Assembly: GCF_042754225.1 (NCBI RefSeq)
Contig: NZ_JBHZAH010000173.1
Location: 1-7,502 of the forward strand
Source of the DNA: Rhodococcus_G sp042754225
GTDB lineage: Bacteria > Actinomycetota > Actinomycetes > Mycobacteriales > Mycobacteriaceae
DNA length: 7,502 nucleotides
Direction: 5' to 3'
Numbering within the stretch: position 1 is the stretch's first letter; the number at the start of each line of letters is the position of its first letter. The translations under genes were made by a program, and so were the position numbers. Of the stretch, positions 1 through 4,775 are shown one piece after another. Below the pieces are notes generated by a model. That model was given only the letters and a program-made list of their open reading frames with translations, was not told the origin of the DNA and did not search any database.

Positions 1-16
1 GTCCGGAGACTCCGTA

Positions 17-32
17 ACCGCACCACTGCGGT
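17..32 (-). terminator. Possible short terminator hairpin after adoK
   Basis: ACCGCA (17-22) and TGCGGT (27-32) form a perfect 6-bp stem around a 4-nt loop, 8 nt beyond the adoK stop codon on the minus strand. No T-rich tail follows. Position fits a terminator, but the stem is short and such hairpins arise by chance in GC-rich DNA. Confidence 0.35.
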
Positions 33-40
33 GCAGCCGC

Positions 41-1003
41 CTAGATCAGGGCGCCGATCTCCTCGGCGGCCTCGGGGCCGTAGGCCTCGGACAGTCGCTT
101 GACGGCGTCGTCGCGGTCGAGGGTCCACTCCTGCGTCCCGACCGTCTCGAGCACCAGCACCGCCACCAGCGAACCGAGCTGCGCGGACCGCTCGAGGCTC
201 AGTCCGGCGCTCTGGCCGGTCAGGAAGCCGGCCCGGAACGCGTCACCGACACCGGTCGGGTCGACCTTCGCCTTCTCCGGCACCACGCCGACCCGCACGA
301 AGTTGCCCTCACGGTCGACGATCTCGACGCCCTTGGCGCCGAGGGTGGTCACCCGCAGGCCGACCTGCTCGGCGATCTCGGTCTCCGTGAGCTCGGTCTT
401 CTGCAGCAGCAGCGCCCACTCGTACTCGTTGGTGAACAGGTACTTCGCGCCGCCGATCAGCTCGCGTGCCTCGGCGCCGGACAGGCGCGCCAGCTGCTGC
501 GACGGGTCGGCCGCGAAGGGCAGACCCAGTTCGCGGCACTGCTCGGTGTGCCGAGCCATCGCGGCGGGGTCGTTGGCACCGACCAGCACGAGGTCGACGC
601 CCGCCGGCAGGTCGGCGAGGGAGATGTCGCGGGCCTCGCTCATCGCGCCCGGGTAGAACGACGCGATCTGCGCCATGTCCTCGTCGGTGGTGCAGACGAA
701 CCGCGCCGTGTGGGCGGTCTCCGACACGCGGACCTGCTCGCAGTTCACGCCGTTGCCCTCGAGCCAGGTGCGGTACTCGGCGAAGTCGGCACCGACCGCT
801 CCGACCAGCAGCGGAGCGCCGCCGAGCACGCCCATCGCGTAGGCGATGTTGCCGCCGACGCCGCCGCGCCGGACCACCAGGTCGTCGACGAGGAAGCTCA
901 GCGAGATGTGCGCGAGCTGATCGGCGATGAGCTGATCGGCGAAGCGTCCGGGGAACCGCATCAGATGATCGGTGGCGATGGAGCCGGTGACCGCAATTGT
1001 CAC
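41..1003 (-). CDS. adoK: Adenosine kinase (PfkB/ribokinase family), AdoK-like
   Basis: This 320-aa cytoplasmic kinase most likely phosphorylates adenosine to AMP using ATP (purine salvage). The start is GTG at 1003; AAAGG lies 8 nt upstream (1016-1012) and the N-terminus (MTIAVTGSIATDHLM) agrees with my memory of M. tuberculosis AdoK, an unusual bacterial adenosine kinase built on the ribokinase fold. Visible family features are the N-terminal substrate-binding stretch, the GGVGGN glycine motif at residues 47-52, the AADPSQQ strand near 164-170, and the PfkB signature DPTGVGDAFRAGF at 248-260, whose Asp254 should be the catalytic base in the anion hole. Length is normal and the frame is intact. 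The gene is last in the leftward group, 174 bp beyond the Fe-S carrier gene and separated from it by a strong hairpin, so it probably has its own promoter; the best -10-like hexamer I saw, TAGCGT at 1064-1059, lacks a convincing -35. Other PfkB sugar kinase specificity is possible, but close AdoK similarity makes adenosine likely. Confidence 0.93.
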   Translation of the reverse strand: MTIAVTGSIATDHLMRFPGRFADQLIADQLAHISLSFLVDDLVVRRGGVGGNIAYAMGVLGGAPLLVGAVGADFAEYRTWLEGNGVNCEQVRVSETAHTARFVCTTDEDMAQIASFYPGAMSEARDISLADLPAGVDLVLVGANDPAAMARHTEQCRELGLPFAADPSQQLARLSGAEARELIGGAKYLFTNEYEWALLLQKTELTETEIAEQVGLRVTTLGAKGVEIVDREGNFVRVGVVPEKAKVDPTGVGDAFRAGFLTGQSAGLSLERSAQLGSLVAVLVLETVGTQEWTLDRDDAVKRLSEAYGPEAAEEIGALI

Positions 1004-1011
1004 GCGAGGGA

Positions 1012-1016
1012 CCTTT
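1012..1016 (-). promoter_or_regulatory. Ribosome-binding site of adoK
   Basis: On the minus strand AAAGG lies 8 nt before the GTG codon at 1003-1001. It supports this GTG as the start rather than an internal ATG, and agrees with the conserved N-terminus of the family. Confidence 0.6.
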
Positions 1017-1128
1017 CAGTTCGACGGTGCGCGTCCTGGGCGACGGCACGAAGTCTCCACGCTACCCGCAGGCAACGCGACGGTCCGCACCCGAAGCGGG
1101 ACCCACCGACCACGCGACCCCGAAGACC

Positions 1129-1168
1129 ACTCTGGCGCGACGCCCCGGAGGGGACGCCGCGCCAGAGT
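1129..1168 (-). terminator. Strong hairpin terminator after erpA
   Basis: ACTCTGGCGCG (1129-1139) and CGCGCCAGAGT (1158-1168) are a perfect 11-bp inverted repeat. The interior can pair further (C1141-G1142 with C1155-G1156, and CCCC 1143-1146 with GGGG 1150-1153 around a GGA loop), giving about 17 paired bases with one mismatch and one bulge. It begins 9 nt after the stop codon of the Fe-S carrier gene, reading leftwards. There is no T-run, which is common for actinobacterial terminators. It should insulate adoK from readthrough. Confidence 0.75.
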
Positions 1169-1177
1169 CGGGTCGGA

Positions 1178-1531
1178 TCAGTTGAACGAGTCTCCACAGG
1201 CGCAGGAGCCGGTGGCGTTCGGGTTGTCGATCGTGAAGCCCTGCTTCTCGATCGTGTCGACGAAGTCGATGGACGCACCCTCGACGTACGGCGCGCTCAT
1301 CCGGTCGACCGCGAGGCTGACGCCGCCGAAGTCGACGACGAGGTCCCCGTCGAGGTTACGGTCGTCGAAGAACAGCTGGTAGCGCAGTCCCGCGCAACCG
1401 CCGGGCTGGACCGCGATGCGCAGCGCCAGGTCGTCGCGACCCTCCTGGTCGAGCAGGGCCTTCGCCTTGGCCGCAGCGGCATCGGTCATGACGACCTTGT
1501 GCGCGGTCGACTCTTCGTTCTGGACAGTCAT
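1178..1531 (-). CDS. erpA: A-type iron-sulfur carrier/insertion protein (ErpA/HesB family)
   Basis: This 117-aa protein is a HesB/IscA-type carrier that takes a nascent Fe-S cluster from the assembly machinery and delivers it to apo-proteins in the cytoplasm. The three family cysteines are present: Cys46 in PGGCAGLRY and Cys110/Cys112 in the C-terminal SCACGDSF, with the core RIAVQPGGC and the YVEGASIDFVD segment between them. The C-terminal motif is CAC rather than the enterobacterial CGC; to my memory the mycobacterial Rv2204c has the same form, so this is lineage-normal. Length is typical. The ATG start at 1531 is preceded by AGGGAGAG (1542-1535), a good ribosome-binding site. The glycerate kinase gene ends 132 bp upstream on the same strand, and the gap holds a SigH/SigR-like promoter and a tandem repeat. 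A hairpin follows the gene. The symbol is by homology; the exact A-type class (ErpA or IscA) cannot be told from sequence alone. Confidence 0.94.
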   Translation of the reverse strand: MTVQNEESTAHKVVMTDAAAAKAKALLDQEGRDDLALRIAVQPGGCAGLRYQLFFDDRNLDGDLVVDFGGVSLAVDRMSAPYVEGASIDFVDTIEKQGFTIDNPNATGSCACGDSFN

Positions 1532-1534
1532 GGG

Positions 1535-1542
1535 CTCTCCCT
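1535..1542 (-). promoter_or_regulatory. Ribosome-binding site of erpA
   Basis: The minus strand reads AGGGAGAG three bases before the ATG at 1531-1529, a purine-rich Shine-Dalgarno match that fixes this start. The presence of a leader contrasts with the start-proximal -10 hexamers of several neighbouring genes. Confidence 0.65.
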
Positions 1543-1572
1543 GTTCGCTCGTACCAAACCCGTGAACGCTTC

Positions 1573-1598
1573 AACGGTACTCCGCCGCGCGGTATTCC
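1573..1598 (-). promoter_or_regulatory. Candidate SigH/SigR-type ECF promoter for erpA
   Basis: On the minus strand GGAAT (1598-1594) is followed after exactly 18 bases by GTT (1575-1573), the spacing and sequence known for promoters of the thiol-oxidative-stress sigma factors SigR (Streptomyces) and SigH (mycobacteria). The base before GTT is C, also preferred. A start a few bases downstream, near 1566, would leave a leader of about 35 nt carrying the erpA ribosome-binding site. Function is inferred from the match only; no sigma factor gene lies in the window. Confidence 0.5.
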
Positions 1599-1642
1599 TG
1601 CCGTTGCGGCATTCCCACCGGTGCAGTATCCCTGCCGTCCCG
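1577..1642. repeat. Degenerate 17-bp tandem repeat upstream of erpA
   Basis: Three adjacent 17-bp units are visible on the plus strand: GTATTCCTGCCGTTGCG (1592-1608), GCATTCCCACCGGTGCA (1609-1625) and GTATCCCTGCCGTCCCG (1626-1642). Units 1 and 3 agree at 14 of 17 positions and units 1 and 2 at 12 of 17. A fourth, 15-bp copy, GTACTCCGCCGCGCG (1577-1591), abuts on the left. The common core read on the minus strand is roughly CGGCAGGAATAC, and unit 1 supplies the GGAAT of the candidate erpA promoter. It may be a row of regulator sites or an old slippage duplication. Confidence 0.6.
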
Positions 1643-1663
1643 CGTCACGTCGTCACCGGCCCG

Positions 1664-2746
1664 TCACCGATCGCCCGACCACCGCCGCGCGACCGTCGCG
1701 GTCAGTCCGTCGAGTTGCCGCGCGGCGTCCGACATCGCGAGCGCGACGGACCCGGCGTGCTCGGCGACCGAATGCACCTCGACCTGCCCGAGCGCGTCGA
1801 GCCCGGGATCGTCGGGGTCGAGTCGGACCTGGCCGGCGAGGACCAGGACCGGGACCGCGTGCCGACCCGCCGCCCGCGCGAGCGCGACGACGAGCTTGCC
1901 GCGGAGCGACTGGTGGTCGAACCGACCCTCGCCGGTGAGCACGACGTCCACCGACGCGAGCAACCGGTCCTGCGCGGTCAGCTCGGCGACCAACTGCGCA
2001 CCGGCGCGGCGCGTTGCCCCGACCGCCAGCAGGGCCGCCCCGATCCCGCCGGCCGCGCCCGCGCCGGGTTCGTCGGTCACCGCGCGGCCCGCGACCGAGT
2101 CGAGGACGCCGGCCCACTGCGCGTTGCGCTGTTCGAGCAGCGCGACGGTCGCCTCGTCCGCGCCCTTCTGCGGGCCGAACACCACCGCCGCGCCGTGTGG
2201 TCCGAGCAGCGGGTTCTCCACGTCGGTGGCCGCCATCAGCCGTACGCCGCGCAGCCGGTCCCGGACGACGCGCACCGCCTCCGCGCCCTCGGTGCCCCCG
2301 GCGAGCGCGTCGATCATGCCGCGCCCACCGTCCGTGCAGCCGCTGCCGCCCAGCCCGACGACCACCGTGTCTGCCCCCGCGTCGAGCGCGGCGCCGATCA
2401 GCTGCCCGACCCCCCGGCTGTGCGCGGCGACCGCGGTGCCCGGGTCCGGCGGGCCTCCCAGCAGGTGCAGCCCGCAGGCCTGCGCCGCCTCGACGTAGCC
2501 GACACCGTCGGCGAGCAGCCAGCGTGCGCTCACCTCGTCCGTCAGCGGGCCGGACACCCTCGCGACGCGCGTCTCGCCGAGCCGGGCGGCGAGGACGTCG
2601 ACGAAGCCGGGACCGCCGTCGGACTGCGGCGCCTGGATCAGCTGGTCACCGGGCCGCGACCGCGCCCAGCCCGCCGCCATCGCGGCCGCGGCCGCCGGCG
2701 CGGTGAGCGTGTCACCGAAGGAGTCCGGGGCGATCAGTACTCGCAT
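1664..2746 (-). CDS. Glycerate kinase-like protein (GlxK/GckA family), divergent active-site motifs
   Basis: This 360-aa protein belongs to the glycerate kinase family, which transfers phosphate from ATP to D-glycerate. Family landmarks are the N-terminal RVLIAPDSF (2-10), GLGGSGCTDGG (131-141), ATDVENPLLGPHGAA (173-187), FGPQKGA (190-196), GAGAAGG (228-234) and TGEGRFDHQSLRGK (271-284). Two usual motifs differ: the typical DSFKG lysine is replaced (DSFGD at 8-12), and the typical ADGGEGT is SDGGPGF (42-48). My memory of Rv2205c has the same changes, so this is a lineage subfamily whose substrate may not be glycerate. The ATG at 2746 has no Shine-Dalgarno but a TACACT hexamer 6 nt upstream, suggesting leaderless translation. 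It diverges from the DUF3043 gene and precedes erpA by 132 bp; no terminator hairpin is evident in between, so some readthrough is possible. The frame is intact and of normal length. Confidence 0.9.
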   Translation of the reverse strand: MRVLIAPDSFGDTLTAPAAAAAMAAGWARSRPGDQLIQAPQSDGGPGFVDVLAARLGETRVARVSGPLTDEVSARWLLADGVGYVEAAQACGLHLLGGPPDPGTAVAAHSRGVGQLIGAALDAGADTVVVGLGGSGCTDGGRGMIDALAGGTEGAEAVRVVRDRLRGVRLMAATDVENPLLGPHGAAVVFGPQKGADEATVALLEQRNAQWAGVLDSVAGRAVTDEPGAGAAGGIGAALLAVGATRRAGAQLVAELTAQDRLLASVDVVLTGEGRFDHQSLRGKLVVALARAAGRHAVPVLVLAGQVRLDPDDPGLDALGQVEVHSVAEHAGSVALAMSDAARQLDGLTATVARRWSGDR

Positions 2747-2752
2747 CGGCCG

Positions 2753-2758
2753 AGTGTA
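2753..2758 (-). promoter_or_regulatory. -10 hexamer of glycerate kinase-like gene, probable leaderless start
   Basis: The minus strand reads TACACT, then six bases (CGGCCG), then ATG at 2746. The TANNNT form and spacing would place the transcription start at the A of the ATG. No ribosome-binding site is present. No clear -35 element is seen, which is common for actinobacterial SigA promoters. Confidence 0.55.
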
Positions 2759-2792
2759 GAACCGCGCTCAATCGTCGGCGCGGCGCAGGAAG

Positions 2793-2798
2793 TAGCCT
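2793..2798 (+). promoter_or_regulatory. -10 hexamer of DUF3043 gene, probable leaderless start
   Basis: TAGCCT is followed by six bases (GGTGGG) and GTG at 2805. It mirrors the divergent promoter at 2753-2758, the two hexamers lying 34 bp apart in the 58-bp intergenic region. The GGTGGG touching the start codon is too close to act as a Shine-Dalgarno. Confidence 0.55.
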
Positions 2799-2804
2799 GG
2801 TGGG

Positions 2805-3461
2805 GTGAAACTGCTGCGCCGAGGAAACCCCGACAATTCCGACAACGGGGACCACGAGGTCGTCGAGTCGACGGCCGTCGAGCCGTCGCCGTCCGCCGAG
2901 ACCGCAGGCAAGGGGCGGCCGACGCCGAGCCGGCGCGAGGCCGAGGGCAAGCGCCGCGGCCCGGTCGCACCCGCACCGCTGACCGCCAAGGAGGCCCGGG
3001 ACCGCCGCAAGCAGACCCGCGGCTCCAAGGAGGACCGCAAGCAGGCCTCGGCCGACCGCCGCGCCGACGCCGCCGATCGCCGGGCCCGGATGCTCGCGGG
3101 CGAGGACAAGTACCTGCTGCCCCGCGACAAGGGACCGGTCCGCGCCTACGTCCGCGACCTCGTCGACGCCCGCCGTCACCTGGTCGGGATGTTCATGCCG
3201 CTGGCGATCCTGCTGATCCTCGCGATGTTCCTCAACCCCGCGATCCAGGCCATCGTCACCCTCGCGATGCTGATCATGATGCTGTTCATGGTGGTCGAGG
3301 GCTATCTCATGGGCCGTCGAATCAACCGTCAGGTGCGCGAACGCTACCCCGACAGCGTGGACGGCGGATTCAAGCTCGGCTGGTACGCCTTCGTGCGGGC
3401 CTCCCAGATCCGCAAGATGCGCGCCCCGCAGCCGAGGGTCTCCCCCGGCGACGCCGTCTGA
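2805..3461 (+). CDS. DUF3043 family integral membrane protein (Rv2206-like)
   Basis: This 218-aa protein of unknown function resembles the actinobacterial DUF3043 family. The first 100 residues are hydrophilic and low in complexity, with acidic patches (10-22) then many Arg/Lys/Ala (36-97), as in a disordered or helical cytoplasmic tail. A conserved-looking segment DKYLLPRDKGPVRAYVRD (101-118) precedes two membrane helices at about 126-143 and 146-168, a helical hairpin separated by a short NPAIQ turn. The C-terminus (171-218) is again basic, so both ends are predicted to be cytoplasmic. The GTG start at 2805 follows a TAGCCT hexamer by 6 nt and fits a leaderless transcript. A strong hairpin begins 13 nt after the stop. 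The gene sits next to cobT/cobS in M. tuberculosis, here separated from them by a regulator; no evidence ties it to cobalamin. Confidence 0.88.
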   Translation: MKLLRRGNPDNSDNGDHEVVESTAVEPSPSAETAGKGRPTPSRREAEGKRRGPVAPAPLTAKEARDRRKQTRGSKEDRKQASADRRADAADRRARMLAGEDKYLLPRDKGPVRAYVRDLVDARRHLVGMFMPLAILLILAMFLNPAIQAIVTLAMLIMMLFMVVEGYLMGRRINRQVRERYPDSVDGGFKLGWYAFVRASQIRKMRAPQPRVSPGDAV

Positions 3462-3474
3462 GGCCGACCGACAT

Positions 3475-3509
3475 CGATCGCCGCACCGCGCTCAGCGGTG
3501 CGGCGATCG
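3475..3509. terminator. Bidirectional terminator hairpin between convergent genes
   Basis: CGATCGCCGCACCGC (3475-3489) and GCGGTGCGGCGATCG (3495-3509) form a perfect 15-bp stem with a 5-nt loop, GCTCA. It lies 13 nt after the DUF3043 stop codon. From the other side, the stop codon of the small minus-strand ORF (3494-3492) sits in the loop and its last five codons form one arm. It can therefore serve as terminator on both strands. There is no T-run on either side. Confidence 0.85.
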
Positions 3510-3716
3510 TCGTCTCACGGCCTCGAGATCGACGCTCGCCCGCTCGGCGTCCCGATCGACGGCGCCGACCGAGCCGAGCGGGTGATCGGGCCGAAACATG
3601 TTGACGCGGTAGCGGTTCCCTGCCGGCGGACGGGCCCGGCGGGACCATCGCGAGGCCGGGAGCAACACCATCGCGAGCAGCACCGTCAGCACCGCGAGGC
3701 CGGATAGAGTCGTCAT
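3492..3716 (-). CDS. Small single-pass membrane protein, hypothetical (74 aa)
   Basis: I do not recognise this ORF as a named family. It encodes 74 residues: a hydrophobic helix at about 4-21 (SGLAVLTVLLAMVLLPA), a basic cluster (SRWSRRARPP, 22-31), then a charged tail ending RRRSPHR. By the positive-inside rule the tail should face the cytoplasm. About 84% of codons end in G or C, close to the neighbouring genes, which supports real coding. The start is ATG at 3716. No Shine-Dalgarno is present, but AAAATT lies 6 nt upstream, weakly like the leaderless -10 pattern seen nearby. It is divergent from the regulator gene (84 bp between starts) and converges on the DUF3043 gene at a shared hairpin, so a minus-strand transcript has both a plausible beginning and end. 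Divergence suggests that the regulator could control it. Role unknown; the frame stays open upstream, but that part is antisense to the regulator. Confidence 0.55.
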   Translation of the reverse strand: MTTLSGLAVLTVLLAMVLLPASRWSRRARPPAGNRYRVNMFRPDHPLGSVGAVDRDAERASVDLEAVRRRSPHR

Positions 3717-3763
3717 GGCAGCAATTTTGCGACCATCGATTTGCCGCCGACAGTGGCAGCAAT
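3716..3763. repeat. 10-bp direct repeat in divergent promoter region, candidate operator
   Basis: TGGCAGCAAT occurs perfectly at 3716-3725 and 3754-3763, 38 bp start to start, between the small membrane ORF and the regulator gene. The left copy spans the start region of the small ORF; the right copy ends 25 bp before the TATACT hexamer of the regulator. A 7-bp inverted pair, TTTGCGA (3726-3732) and TCGCAAA (3772-3778), lies in the same interval. AraC-type regulators often bind direct repeats beside their own gene, so these are candidate sites, by inference only. Confidence 0.45.
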
Positions 3764-3788
3764 GACACGCTTCGCAAAGATCGCGCCA

Positions 3789-3794
3789 TATACT
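3789..3794 (+). promoter_or_regulatory. -10 hexamer of regulator gene, probable leaderless start
   Basis: TATACT, a near-consensus SigA -10 element, is followed by six bases (GGGGCC) and GTG at 3801. This places the transcription start at the GTG, makes translation leaderless, and argues against the in-frame upstream TTG (3741) and ATG (3762), which lie before the promoter. Confidence 0.65.
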
Positions 3795-3800
3795 GGGGCC

Positions 3801-4772
3801 GTGCTCTCCACCGTCGCCGTGCTGCTGACCGACCGGATCGCGATGTTCGAGTTCGGTGTGGTGTGCGAGGTGTTCGGCCTCGACCGCACCGACGTGGGCG
3901 TGCCCGCCATCGACTTCCGCGTCTGCGGGCCAGCCGCCGGCGTGCCCCTGACCTCCAACACCCCCGGCGTCACCGTCACCCCCGAACACGGCCTCGACGG
4001 CCTCCGCGGGGCCGACCTGGTCGCCGTCCCCGCCACCGGGACCCGCACGGACTTCCCCGCGCCCGTCGTCGACGCCCTGCGGGCCGCCGCCGAGCAGGGC
4101 GCGATCGTGCTCACCATCTGCTCCGGCGCCTTCCTGGCCGGGGCCGCGGGACTGCTCGACGGCCGCACCTGCACCACGCACTGGAGTCACGCCGACGAGC
4201 TCGCCCGCGCCTACTCCGCGACCACGGTGGACCCCGACGTGCTCTTCGTCGACGAGGGCAACCTGATCACCAGCGCGGGCACCGCCGCGGGCATCGACGC
4301 CTGTCTTCACCTCGTCCGGCGCGAACTCGGCGCCGCGGTGGCCAACACCGTCGCCCGACGGATGGTGGTGCCACCGCAACGCGACGGTGGCCAGCGGCAG
4401 TTCATCGAACGCCCCGTCCCCACCTGCACGGGCGACAGCCTCACCGACACCCTGACCTGGATGCGAGAGCACCTCGACGAGCCGCACACCGCGGCGTCGC
4501 TGTCCGCCCGCGCCGCCGTGTCCACGCGCACGTTCGCGCGCCGGTTCGCCGCCGAAACCGGCACCACCCCCGTCAAATGGCTTACCACCCAACGTGTCCT
4601 GCACGCGCAACAGCTACTCGAGGACACCGACCTCGGGCTCGAGCAGATCGCGGCCCGATGCGGATTCGGTTCCGGCTCGCTGCTGCGACACCACTTCCAC
4701 CGCACGATCGGACTCGCGCCCGCCGACTACCGCCGACGGTTCGGCCGACGCGACGACGTTGGTACCGTCTAG
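3801..4772 (+). CDS. GlxA-type transcriptional regulator (GATase1/DJ-1-like domain + AraC HTH)
   Basis: This 323-aa protein should be a cytoplasmic DNA-binding regulator with an N-terminal DJ-1/PfpI-like sensor domain (about 4-185) and a C-terminal AraC/XylS domain (about 212-315). In the first domain the nucleophile-elbow motif LTICSGAFLAG keeps Cys107, and TCTTHW (123-128) follows, as in GlxA-like regulators; such domains usually bind ligands rather than act as enzymes. The DNA-binding part has two helix-turn-helix units: ASLSARAAVSTRTFARRFA (232-250) and LEQIAARCGFGSGSLLRHHF (280-299), then LAPADYRRRF. I chose GTG at 3801 because residue 2 onward matches the usual compact N-terminus (STVAVLLTDRIAMFEFG) and TATACT lies 6 nt upstream. 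cobU starts 3 nt after its stop, so it is probably cotranscribed with cobUTS. The ligand is unknown, and a link to cobalamin is inference from position. Confidence 0.9.
   Translation: MLSTVAVLLTDRIAMFEFGVVCEVFGLDRTDVGVPAIDFRVCGPAAGVPLTSNTPGVTVTPEHGLDGLRGADLVAVPATGTRTDFPAPVVDALRAAAEQGAIVLTICSGAFLAGAAGLLDGRTCTTHWSHADELARAYSATTVDPDVLFVDEGNLITSAGTAAGIDACLHLVRRELGAAVANTVARRMVVPPQRDGGQRQFIERPVPTCTGDSLTDTLTWMREHLDEPHTAASLSARAAVSTRTFARRFAAETGTTPVKWLTTQRVLHAQQLLEDTDLGLEQIAARCGFGSGSLLRHHFHRTIGLAPADYRRRFGRRDDVGTV
4763..4768 (+). promoter_or_regulatory. Possible internal -10 hexamer for leaderless cobU transcript
   Basis: TACCGT inside the last codons of the regulator gene is followed by seven bases and the GTG of cobU at 4776. 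It fits TANNNT at a leaderless distance, and cobU has no Shine-Dalgarno. It overlaps coding sequence, so chance is a real alternative, and translational coupling to the regulator could equally explain expression. Confidence 0.3.
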
Positions 4773-4775
4773 CGC

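Noticed and set aside
1643..1682. Repeated CGTCAC words between the glycerate kinase and erpA genes
   Set aside because: Short, irregular, partly within the coding end, and typical of GC-rich sequence; no hairpin forms.
2712..3179. Minus-strand frame of 155 codons opposite the DUF3043 gene
   Set aside because: It overlaps a recognised family member and the divergent promoters, and reads like a shadow despite some hydrophobic stretches.
548..3604. Very long plus-strand frame (over 1000 codons)
   Set aside because: It is antisense to adoK, erpA and the glycerate kinase gene and out of frame with the DUF3043 gene; its translation is low-complexity Arg/Ala/Asp-rich with no domain. Long shadow frames are expected in GC-rich DNA.
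3741..3800. Upstream TTG (3741) or ATG (3762) start for the regulator
   Set aside because: The TATACT promoter hexamer lies downstream of both, neither has a good ribosome-binding site, and family N-termini match the start at 3801.
3717..4610. Upstream extension of the small minus-strand ORF to about 372 codons
   Set aside because: The extension is antisense to the regulator and Gly/His/Asp-rich. Only the part from ATG 3716, with its membrane helix, looks coding.
3462..4775. Cobalamin riboswitch upstream of the cob genes
   Set aside because: No B12-box-like sequence or adequate space was seen before cobU or the regulator. Absence judged by eye only.
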